Assembly: GCF_023701525.1 (NCBI RefSeq)
Contig: NZ_JAMQAW010000002.1
Location: forward strand, 398,785-444,144
Length of the DNA: 45,360 nt
Origin: Streptomyces albipurpureus
GTDB lineage: Bacteria; Actinomycetota; Actinomycetes; Streptomycetales; Streptomycetaceae
Direction: 5' to 3'
Position 1 is the first letter of the stretch, and the number at the start of each line of letters is the position of its first letter. Under the pieces are notes generated by a model. It was not told the origin of the DNA, ran no database searches, and worked only from the letters and a program-made list of their open reading frames with translations. Position numbers and translations under genes: made by a program. Positions 16,162 to 23,035 of the stretch are shown one piece after another.

Positions 16162-17385
16162 GTGACAAAAACGATCGTTAGACGGGGAATTGCCGTCACA
16201 CTGGGCATCACCTTGGCGAGTCTTCTGCCGTCGACCGCGGCTTTCGCGAAGAACGCCCCGCACGACGGAACGAAGATAGCCAATCGCTCCATAAGCGATA
16301 ACACCCGCAACGGATTCGCCACTCTGGCTGACACCGTCCTCACCCATCGGACGTCCGTCCTGCTGGACGGGACGAAGGCGACCCGCAGCGCGTCCACCGC
16401 CCTCCCGCTCACCGGCGCTGTGAGCGTCACCGGCCGGTTGGCACGCGGCGAGGACCTCGCGGCGGCGACCCTGCGCGAGCGCAAGGCACGGCTCGCCTCG
16501 CTCCAGGAGGCGTACACGGCCGCTGACACCGAGGTCTCCGTGGACGAGTTGTCGGTGACCGGAGACCGTGCGACGGCCGAGGTCACCGAGACCACCATGC
16601 TCACCTACAAGAAGATCCGTGGTGACGAGCCGCCGACCACCGGCTTCCAGGCACGGCATGAGATGGCCTTCACCGCCGGCGCGGACGGAACCTGGCAGCT
16701 GACGGAGATCAAGCCCCTCGACGAGGGCGGACCCTCCGCGGTCAACGCGGTGCGGACCGGGTCCACCGAGAGCGTCGGCGCCCCCGCACCCGCCGACCCG
16801 GCGGGCGACCCGGCCGACACGGGCGGCGCACCTGAGGTCGATGGCCCCGCCCCGGCCGAGCAGCCGTCCGAGGTGGTGAAGCCGGCGCAGCCGCAGGGGA
16901 AGTTCTCCGCGGCTGCGGGCTACAACTACCCCGCGATGGCGCAGTACGCGGAGCGGTACTGGAGGAACTACAACTCCTCCTACCGCACGTTCAACGACGT
17001 GGGCGGAGACTGCACCAACTTCATCAGCCAGGCACTGCGCGCGGGTGGCTGGAAGAACAACACAGGCTGGTACCGGAGTTACAAGAACTGGTGGTACAAC
17101 TCCGCCAATCAGACAACATCTTGGGTCAACGTCAACTACTGGGCATCGTTCGCGCTGCACAGTGGTCGGGCCTACAACCTGAGCAATGTGTACTACATGG
17201 GCGTCGGGGACATTCTCCAGATGGACTTCAGCAACAATGGGTCCAAGGACCACTCAATGATCACCAGCTATGTCAGTGGTGGAGTTCCCTATCTGACCTA
17301 CCATTCGACCAATACCTACCGGAAGTCGGTGGCGAGCATTGTGGCCTCCAATCCGAGGGCGACGTACTACGCCTTCCGCACCTGA
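16162..17385 (+). CDS. Secreted putative amidase-domain protein (Amidase_6 type)
   Basis: The product is 407 aa from GTG 16162 (GGGGGA upstream). A signal peptide covers about 1-29 (ends AAFA-KN). A middle domain (about 40-195) resembles the NTF2-like N-terminal part of this family, and a Pro/Ala-rich linker covers about 205-250. The C-terminal amidase domain (about 255-405) has YNYPAMAQYAERYW, the nucleophile Cys284 in GGDCTNFISQAL and His364 in SKDHSMI. The C-terminal domain is a papain/NlpC-like fold seen in Streptomyces and Bacillus secreted proteins and probably cleaves a cell-wall or peptide amide. It is followed at 16 bp by a lipoprotein gene, likely cotranscribed. Confidence 0.85.
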   Translation: MTKTIVRRGIAVTLGITLASLLPSTAAFAKNAPHDGTKIANRSISDNTRNGFATLADTVLTHRTSVLLDGTKATRSASTALPLTGAVSVTGRLARGEDLAAATLRERKARLASLQEAYTAADTEVSVDELSVTGDRATAEVTETTMLTYKKIRGDEPPTTGFQARHEMAFTAGADGTWQLTEIKPLDEGGPSAVNAVRTGSTESVGAPAPADPAGDPADTGGAPEVDGPAPAEQPSEVVKPAQPQGKFSAAAGYNYPAMAQYAERYWRNYNSSYRTFNDVGGDCTNFISQALRAGGWKNNTGWYRSYKNWWYNSANQTTSWVNVNYWASFALHSGRAYNLSNVYYMGVGDILQMDFSNNGSKDHSMITSYVSGGVPYLTYHSTNTYRKSVASIVASNPRATYYAFRT

Positions 17386-17401
17386 TCCCGGAGGGCGGCG
17401 C

Positions 17402-17827
17402 TTGGCGGCGCTGCTCATGTCCGTGTTCTGCGTGGCCCTGCTGTCCGCCTGCGGCGGAGACGGAGACGCGTCCAAGTCACCGAGCATGGCCGACCAGGAC
17501 CGATTCCTTCGGAAGTACGTCGAGTCCCTCAACACGTCCGACGAGCCGGCGCTGAGCCGGCTGCTGGACGCGCATCCGCAGGGCGCCAAGGACGCGCGGG
17601 CGCGCATCAAGGCGTACGGCGGGCAGGACTGGGACGTGCGATGGGATCGCACCTCGGAGTTCGCCGGGGTGTGGAAGGTCGATATGACCGGCACTGCCCG
17701 TGCCAAGAACCGGCCCGTCCAGGTCACCGAGACGGTGACCTGGGAGGACAAGCACTGGGTGCTGGCCCCGCTGCCCGGTGTCGTACCCACGCCGTCCAAC
17801 GCGGCGGGAACTGAACCGCCCTCCTGA
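17402..17827 (+). CDS. Small lipoprotein
   Basis: The product is 141 aa. It starts at TTG 17402, chosen because GGAGGG lies six bases upstream and because it gives a clean signal peptide. The lipobox LLSAC is at about residues 13-17, followed by GGDGDASKS. The mature part (about 30-130) has helices and strands of an NTF2-like type (DQDRFLRKYVESLNTSDEPALSRLLDAHP, WKVDMTGTARAKNRPVQVTETVTWEDKHWVLAPLPG). It follows the amidase gene by 16 bp and ends just before strong terminators, so the two form an operon, perhaps enzyme and lipid-anchored partner. Function unknown. Confidence 0.8.
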   Translation: MAALLMSVFCVALLSACGGDGDASKSPSMADQDRFLRKYVESLNTSDEPALSRLLDAHPQGAKDARARIKAYGGQDWDVRWDRTSEFAGVWKVDMTGTARAKNRPVQVTETVTWEDKHWVLAPLPGVVPTPSNAAGTEPPS

Positions 17828-17832
17828 CGTCG

Positions 17833-17851
17833 GCGGGCCGTTTCGGCCCGC
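17833..17851 (+). terminator. Terminator hairpin after the amidase-lipoprotein operon
   Basis: GCGGGCC-GTTTC-GGCCCGC is a perfect 7-bp GC stem with a 5-base loop, starting 6 bp past the lipoprotein stop codon. Confidence 0.8.
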
Positions 17852-17929
17852 ACCCAGCGGGGCCGGCCCTGAGCACTGGGCCCGGAGCCCGCGTGGAACA
17901 GGAGCGGGACCGAGAAGACGGGGAACGGA

Positions 17930-17963
17930 GGGCCGCGCGAGCCCGGGAGGGCTTGCGCGGCCC
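17930..17963 (+). terminator. Second, longer terminator hairpin
   Basis: GGGCCGCGC (17930-17938) pairs with GCGCGGCCC (17955-17963). The inner GAGCCC pairs with GGGCTT using one G-U pair, leaving a GGGA loop, so the stem is 15 bp. The last base is followed by TT. With the hairpin at 17833 it forms a tandem terminator. Confidence 0.75.
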
Positions 17964-18242
17964 TTCCGCGCCACGGCAGGGACGGGTCGCAACGGCCTCC
18001 CGGCTCCCCCCTCTCCCCTGCCCGCCCACACTCCCCCGGCGCCGGATACCACCGCTCCCCCGCCGCTTGGAGCGGGCAGGGGCAGCGGTCCATCGACGGA
18101 AGGGGGCCGACAGCGCTCGGACCTGTGGCGACGGCTCCCCGCCGGGGACCATCTCCACGGGGTAGTGAGCCGTGTACGGCCTCAGGCGCTGTGAGAAGGT
18201 GATCCCTCGCCTGATGGATGCGGATGTTGAGAGGTGAGTCCG

Positions 18243-18995
18243 GTGGCTGTTCTGGTGGTTCAACATGTGCCCGGTGAGGGGCCTTACGCCATCGCCGTCG
18301 CGCTGGAAGCTGCCGGTCTGAGTGTGCGCCACTGCCGGGTGTGGGAGGGGGATGTGGTGCCGGCCGACCTTGACGGGGTGGCGGCACTGGTGGTGATGGG
18401 TGGGCCGATGTCCGCCTACAGCGATGAGGGATTTCCCACCCGCTCCGCCGAAATCGCCCTGCTGCAAGGTGCGCTGGCCTCCGGCGTACCCGTACTGGGC
18501 GTCTGTCTGGGAGCCCAGTTGCTGGCGGTCGCGGCGGGCGGGGGAGCGCATCCCGGATCAGGCGGGCAGATCGGTTGGGGGAAGGTCGAGTTGACCGCGG
18601 AGGCCCAGCGGGATCCGCTGTTCGCCGGTCTGCCCGAGCGCCTGGGTGTGCTGCACTGGCACGACGACACCATGGCCCTCCCGGTCGGGGCGACCACGCT
18701 GGCCTCCTGCGAGCGCTATCCGGTGCAGGCGTTCCGAGCGGGGAGTTCCGCGTGGGGGCTGCAGTTCCATCTGGAGGCCGATACCGACGCGGTGAGCGCG
18801 TTCGTGGAGGCGTTCCCCCATGACGCGGATTCGGCACCCGGCGGCGGCGAGGGCATTCGCGAGGCCGCACCCGCATGGCTCGACGAGCTGGGCCCCTCCC
18901 GGGATCGGCTGCTGGACCGGTTCGCGGCACTGTGCGCGACGCGTGCCGGACACAACGCGATCCGCACCTCCTTCACCCCCCGCACGGATGCGTAG
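18243..18995 (+). CDS. Class I glutamine amidotransferase domain protein
   Basis: The product is 250 aa from GTG 18243, which has GAGAGG eight bases upstream; an in-frame GTG at 18234 lies inside that ribosome site. Triad residues are visible: Cys88 in GVCLGAQLL, His176 and Glu178 in LQFHLEAD, plus VVMGGPMSAY and LHWHDDT. This is the GMP-synthase-like stand-alone amidotransferase family, which releases ammonia from glutamine or hydrolyses gamma-glutamyl compounds. The final segment (EAAPAWLDELGPSRDRLLDRFAALC) is a helical tail. It is monocistronic and converges on a PNPOx-family gene 34 bp away. Confidence 0.88.
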   Translation: MAVLVVQHVPGEGPYAIAVALEAAGLSVRHCRVWEGDVVPADLDGVAALVVMGGPMSAYSDEGFPTRSAEIALLQGALASGVPVLGVCLGAQLLAVAAGGGAHPGSGGQIGWGKVELTAEAQRDPLFAGLPERLGVLHWHDDTMALPVGATTLASCERYPVQAFRAGSSAWGLQFHLEADTDAVSAFVEAFPHDADSAPGGGEGIREAAPAWLDELGPSRDRLLDRFAALCATRAGHNAIRTSFTPRTDA

Positions 18996-19029
18996 GACTG
19001 AGCCGGGTGTGCCCGCCCGGTTGGCTCGG

Positions 19030-19716
19030 TCATGGCCAGAGCGGATGGCGTTCCCATGAGCTGTGGCGGTCCGGGCGTTCGTAGCGCAGCCTCTTGTGGA
19101 CGCGGTCCTTGTCCGCTTGCCAGAACTCGATCTCAGCCGGAACGACGGTGTAGAGCGTCCATTCGGGGCTGACGAGACTGGGCTCCGACTCCATGCGGGC
19201 CAGTGCCGCGCGGAAGGCACGGTCGCGCTCTTCGGGGTCGTCCAGGTGGTTGCTCTGGCGGCCGAGCAGTACCTCGGCACGGGCAGAGGGCGATCGGGCC
19301 AGCAGATCGGCCGCGCTGTGTTCAGGGGACGCGGTTTCCACGGTGCCCCGTACCCGTACCTGGCGGCCTTGCAGGGGCCAGTAGAAGGTGAGCGAGGCCA
19401 GGGGGCGGTCGGCCAGTTGGCGGCCCTTGGGGCTGTTGGCGTGGGCGGCGAACTGCCAGCCGCCGGTGTCCACGTTCTTGAGGATGAGTACCCGGGCATC
19501 GGGGCCGCCGTCCGCACCGACCGTCGACACCGTCATGGCGTGCGCGTCGGGCACACCCGCCGCGACAGCTTCCCGCAACCAGCCGAGGAAGAGGTCGACC
19601 GGCTCAGCCGGGGCATCAGCGGGATCGAACTCCGCCAGCGGGCCGACGAACACCTCCAGACCCCGCAGCCACTCCCGCACACTGCTGGCTTCGTCCGTGC
19701 CATCGTTTCCGGCCAT
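19030..19716 (-). CDS. Pyridoxamine 5'-phosphate oxidase family protein (PdxH-like)
   Basis: The product is 228 aa starting MAGNDGTDEASSVREW. PdxH-like features are AMTVSTVGADGGPDARVLILKNVD, SPKGRQLADRPLASLTFYWPLQGRQVRVRGTVE (FMN/substrate region) and the dimerisation tail IEFWQADKDRVHKRLRYER. True PdxH makes pyridoxal 5'-phosphate with FMN and oxygen. The full C-terminal domain and RxRYER tail support a real pyridox(am)ine phosphate oxidase, although Actinobacteria carry several paralogues, some using F420. ATG 19716 has AGGGGA upstream; longer in-frame starts run into the promoter region. Confidence 0.82.
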   Translation of the reverse strand: MAGNDGTDEASSVREWLRGLEVFVGPLAEFDPADAPAEPVDLFLGWLREAVAAGVPDAHAMTVSTVGADGGPDARVLILKNVDTGGWQFAAHANSPKGRQLADRPLASLTFYWPLQGRQVRVRGTVETASPEHSAADLLARSPSARAEVLLGRQSNHLDDPEERDRAFRAALARMESEPSLVSPEWTLYTVVPAEIEFWQADKDRVHKRLRYERPDRHSSWERHPLWP

Positions 19717-20168
19717 CGCGTCCCCTGATCTTCGGTGTCTCGGACTGACTGCGATCCCCTCGACCCTAGCGAGGAGTTGTGGTGTGGAGAAGTCGCCAAC
19801 CGTTTCGACCGGCAAGGACCGCCGTCCCGATCGCATCGGCCGCACCGCCCCGCTCGGTCGCACCGCCACGGCGGCGACCGGGCCGGGGAGCATACAGTGG
19901 GCCCCTCAAGACGCCTGCCGAAAACCGCGGCCCCGCTCCCGCGTTCAACGGCAGGGCCCTCGATCGACGATGGCGTAGCGGGGGCGGGCACCGGAATCAT
20001 CGACAGACTTGTCGGCGAGTGAACACGCGAGCCGACCGACAGCCCCCGCACCCAACGCCATGGCTCGCCGGCGATGCTCCGGCCCCGGCCTGCTGGGAGG
20101 ATCCGCCCCAGGTCGCGGCCTCGCGCTCTCGGTCAGCCCGGAGGTATCGGTCAGCATTCGGCGCGGTG
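19717..20168. other. 450-bp gap upstream of the PNPOx gene
   Basis: Frames here have rare-codon, Arg/Pro-rich translations typical of non-coding high-GC DNA. It should hold the promoter of the PNPOx gene and the end of the DUF1801 transcript. No repeat or hairpin stood out. Confidence 0.4.
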
Positions 20169-20624
20169 TCAGTTCACGGCCTTCCTGACGAGGGCGGTGA
20201 TCGTCTTCTCGGCCTTCTCGCTCAGCTCGGTCACGGCATAGGAGGTGGGCCACAGGCCGCTGTCGTCGTCGAGGTTCGCCTCGGTGGTGAAACCGAAGGT
20301 TGAGTAACGCTCCTTGTCGACGTGCCCGCTACGGAAGAAACACACGACCTTCCCCTTTCTGGCGTAGGCGGGCTGTCCGTACCACAGCTTCGGCGACAGC
20401 TCCGGGGCGTTGGTGGTGACGATGGCGTGGATGCGTTCGGCGACCGCGCGGTCCGGTGCCTCCATCTCCGCGATCTTCGACAGCACATCGAGTTCCGCGG
20501 CGGCGGCCTTGTTGCCACGACCGCGGGTCGCCTCCTTCTTCAGTTCCGCGGCGCGCTCCTTCATGGCGGCACGTTCTTCCTCGGAGAATCCGCTCGTGCT
20601 CTTCGTGCTGCCGTTCGCGCTCAT
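20169..20624 (-). CDS. DUF1801 (YdhG-like) protein
   Basis: The product is 151 aa. An N-terminal charged helix (EEERAAMKERAAELKKEA) precedes the DUF1801 core: MEAPDRAVAERIHAIVTTNAPELSPKLWYGQPAYARKGKVVCFFRSGHVDKERYSTFGFTTEANLDDDSGLWPTSYAVTEL. The family includes Bacillus YdhG/Fra, a frataxin-like iron chaperone, but most members have unknown roles. In actinobacteria it is often found beside VOC and SRPBCC genes, as here. ATG 20624 has GAGGAGAG upstream. Its promoter carries the same 21-bp element as the divergent VOC gene, so the two probably share a regulator. Confidence 0.88.
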   Translation of the reverse strand: MSANGSTKSTSGFSEEERAAMKERAAELKKEATRGRGNKAAAAELDVLSKIAEMEAPDRAVAERIHAIVTTNAPELSPKLWYGQPAYARKGKVVCFFRSGHVDKERYSTFGFTTEANLDDDSGLWPTSYAVTELSEKAEKTITALVRKAVN

Positions 20625-20666
20625 CGCTGCCGCTCTCCTCGTTGTGATCGTTGTGAAGTGCCTCTG

Positions 20667-20712
20667 ACGCTAACCGTGCCGAGAGAACCGTGCTTCTCGA
20701 TTCCTGACCGAT
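20667..20712 (-). promoter_or_regulatory. Promoter of the DUF1801 gene with a shared 21-bp element
   Basis: On the minus strand a 21-bp element (starts ATCGGTCAGG, ends TCGAGAAGC, 20712-20692) is followed after 19 nt by TAGCGT (20672-20667). The same element and TAGCGT occur in front of the divergent VOC gene. GGAATCG would serve as a -35-like box and TAGCGT as a -10-like box. Transcription would start near 20660, leaving a leader of about 36 nt with a good ribosome site. Confidence 0.6.
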
Positions 20713-20852
20713 GCTCCCCCACGCCCCGCAACACACCTCGCCGCACGGCCCGACCTGCTGACTGATTCGACGACGTCGCCGTACCCGCCCTACTCGCGCG
20801 CCAGGTGCGACCGGGCGATGACACTGTCGCGCCCCATGACCGCCGTCATCGG

Positions 20853-20899
20853 ATCGGTCAGGAATCGAGAAGCCCGCGCTGGATGGCCCTGCCTAGCGT
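20853..20899 (+). promoter_or_regulatory. Promoter of the VOC gene with the shared 21-bp element
   Basis: The identical 21-bp element (20853-20873) is followed after 20 nt by TAGCGT (20894-20899). The initiation codon ATG begins at 20907, seven bases after the -10-like box, and no ribosome site is present. The transcript is therefore expected to be leaderless. The two copies form an exact 21-bp inverted repeat around a 140-bp centre. Confidence 0.6.
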
Positions 20900-20906
20900 G
20901 TGGGGC

Positions 20907-21317
20907 ATGAACATCAGCATTCACCACGCCTTTCTCCCGCATACCGGCGCCGAAGCGGCTCTGGGCTTCTACCGCGACACCCTGGGCTTCGAGGTCCGCA
21001 ACGACATCGGCTACGAAGACCTGCGCTGGATCACCGTCGGACCGGTCGGCCAACCCGGCACCTCCATCGTGCTGCACCCGCCCGCCGCCGATCCCGGCAT
21101 CACCGATGACGAGCGCCGCACCATCCTGGAACTCATCGCCAAGGGTGCCTACACCGCCATCACGCTGGCCAGCGACGACCTCGACGGGCTCTTCGACCGC
21201 CTCCAGGCCGCGGGGGCCGATGTCGTCCAGGAACCCATCGACCAGCCCTACGGAGTCCGCGACTGCGCCTTCCACGATCCCGCGGGCAACCTCATCCGCA
21301 TCAACCAGCTCAGCTGA
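20907..21317 (+). CDS. VOC family (glyoxalase-like) protein, single domain
   Basis: The product is 136 aa, MNISIHHAFLPHTGAEAALGFYRDTLGFEVRND to PYGVRDCAFHDPAGNLIRINQLS. The two beta-alpha-beta-beta-beta modules of one VOC domain are complete, and the final RDCAFHDPAGNLIRI is the standard end motif. His and Glu positions are only partly kept, so enzymatic activity is uncertain; related proteins bind antibiotics or catalyse small rearrangements. ATG 20907 is chosen because the upstream frame runs through the promoter. It is likely translated from a leaderless mRNA. The next VOC gene follows after 68 bp on the same strand. Confidence 0.88.
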   Translation: MNISIHHAFLPHTGAEAALGFYRDTLGFEVRNDIGYEDLRWITVGPVGQPGTSIVLHPPAADPGITDDERRTILELIAKGAYTAITLASDDLDGLFDRLQAAGADVVQEPIDQPYGVRDCAFHDPAGNLIRINQLS

Positions 21318-21385
21318 GCGGAGCGAGCCGCACGCCCCACGCCGCCGGCTCAGCCGAACCCCTGACAGCTCGAAGGAGTCACCCG

Positions 21386-22183
21386 ATGGCGCTCTCTCTC
21401 GACATCATCACGATCGGCGTACCGCGGGTAGAAGCCGCATGCGCGTTCTACACGTCCGTGTTCTCCGCCACCGCGACCGACCACGACCACACCGCCAGCC
21501 TGGCCCTGCACGGCACCGTACAGCTCGCCCTCCGGCAAATCGACGCACTCGCCGACGACTCCGGTACCAACCCGGCGACCTCGGGCTTCCGTGGCTTCGT
21601 CCTCTCCTCCATCGTCAACCAGCCCGCCGAGGTCAGGGCTCTCCTCGATGCGGCAACCGCCAATGGCGCGTTGATCATCAAGCCGGCGAAGAAGGAGTTC
21701 TTCGGCGAGTTCACCGCCGTGTACCAGGCGCCGGACGGGGCCGTCTGGAAACTGGCCGCCGCCAAGAAGGAGAAGGATCTCGTCCCGGCCCCTCCGCAGC
21801 CGACCGAGACCGCCGTTTTCCTCGGCGTCGCCAAGCCGAAGGCGTCCAAGGTGTTCTACGAGAGGCTGGGTATGAGCGTCGACCGCGACTACGGCGACAA
21901 GTTCATCGACTTCGCCATCGCCGACGGCGGGTGCCGACTGGGCCTGCTCCCCCGTAGGGCTCTCGCCAAGGACGCCGGCGTCGACGAGCACGGCGACGGC
22001 TTCTCCGCACTCGTCCTCACCCACACCGCCGGTTCCCGTGACGACGTCGACACTCTTCTCCGCGCCGCGCACTCCGCCGGTGGCCGGGTCACCGCCGCAG
22101 CGGCCCCTACCGACCAGGACGACTACACCGGGCACTTCACCGACCCCGATGGCTTCAGCTGGAGAGTCACCGCACGCGCATGA
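21386..22183 (+). CDS. Two-domain VOC family protein
   Basis: The product is 265 aa with two VOC halves: about 1-130 (SLDIITIGVPRVEAACAFYTSVFSAT ... FTAVYQAPDGAVWKLAA) and about 140-265 (TAVFLGVAKPKASKVFYERLGMSVDRDYGDKFIDFAIADG ... GHFTDPDGFSWRVTARA). They are joined by a Pro-rich hinge. ATG 21386 has GAAGGAG in good position. It resembles glyoxalase-like proteins often co-located with DUF1801 and SRPBCC genes. It may be cotranscribed with the single-domain VOC gene 68 bp upstream. Substrate unknown. Confidence 0.88.
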   Translation: MALSLDIITIGVPRVEAACAFYTSVFSATATDHDHTASLALHGTVQLALRQIDALADDSGTNPATSGFRGFVLSSIVNQPAEVRALLDAATANGALIIKPAKKEFFGEFTAVYQAPDGAVWKLAAAKKEKDLVPAPPQPTETAVFLGVAKPKASKVFYERLGMSVDRDYGDKFIDFAIADGGCRLGLLPRRALAKDAGVDEHGDGFSALVLTHTAGSRDDVDTLLRAAHSAGGRVTAAAAPTDQDDYTGHFTDPDGFSWRVTARA

Positions 22184-23035
22184 CCACGACCGGCCGCCGG
22201 GGCGGGATCGGGTAGGCCCTGAACGGGCCGGACCGGGCCTGGGGCGACGACGGTGCGGCGAACGGTCCGGGAGGCGTGAGTGCGCGAGCCCACCCTTACC
22301 ACGACCCGATGGCGGTGCGGCGAACGGCTACGGCACCGGCCCGGTACGCGACGCCCGGATCAGCGGGTGTTGCGACGACACGAGAACCCAGGACGCATCG
22401 CACGGGGCGATACGGACGGGGTCGTTCGGCTGCTCAGTGCACCGGCCTCGGACGCCCCGGACGCCACCCGAGCATCAGACTGCCGTGCCCTCGCCGCATT
22501 CCGCCACAATTCGTTACAGTGCGTCACGACTCATCGCCCCGAACGCGGCCCAAGCCGGCATTTCCCAGAACGGTCGGTCGGCTGCCCGACGGGGCTGCTC
22601 CTATGGCGGCGTACATACCAGCGAGGCGGTCGACGATCCGCCCCTTCGGCGCCCTCGGGCCCAGGCCGGCCTTCGGCCACCCGATGGGGATGGCGTGGAG
22701 TACGACGGTGTCCTTCGCGGTCCACGGCCCGATCCGCCCGGGACAGCCCGCCCACCCCGCCCACCCCGGACAGCTCAGCCGAAACGACCCGACCCGAACC
22801 GGCCCGCCAGGGCGGCCTGACCCCGCAGGCTTGACCGGCTCATGCCACCAGTCGGATCACAAAAACTACGACTTAGGAGCAAACTGTTCGATATAGCCCA
22901 GAACCGCTGGCGCCGACACCGAAGGGACCCATCAAGTCACCGGTCCGCTGGAACCGTGTCGCCCGAGCGGGAGCGCGGGGCGCCGACCAGGGGTTTCTCA
23001 GGCCGGGAGCGCCAGGGTGAGCGAGGAGGTGGGAC
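22184..23035. other. 850-bp gap upstream of the PP2C phosphatase
   Basis: No frame has convincing codon use on either strand; translations are Arg/Pro-rich. A possible terminator for the VOC gene is AGGCCC/GGGCCT around 22214-22240. A conspicuously AT-richer stretch at about 22855-22905 (CACAAAAACTACGACTTAGG) is the likely promoter of the phosphatase. A TT-rich spot near 22500-22530 may be another. Confidence 0.4.

Noticed and set aside
20692..20873. 21-bp inverted repeat as ends of a small mobile element (MITE)
   Set aside because: No flanking target duplication was seen, and each copy sits at matching distance from a -10-like TAGCGT and a gene start, which fits paired promoters better.
22276..22896. 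Overlapping plus-strand frames of up to 206 codons
   Set aside because: Three frames are open together with Arg/Pro-rich translations, typical of non-coding high-GC DNA.
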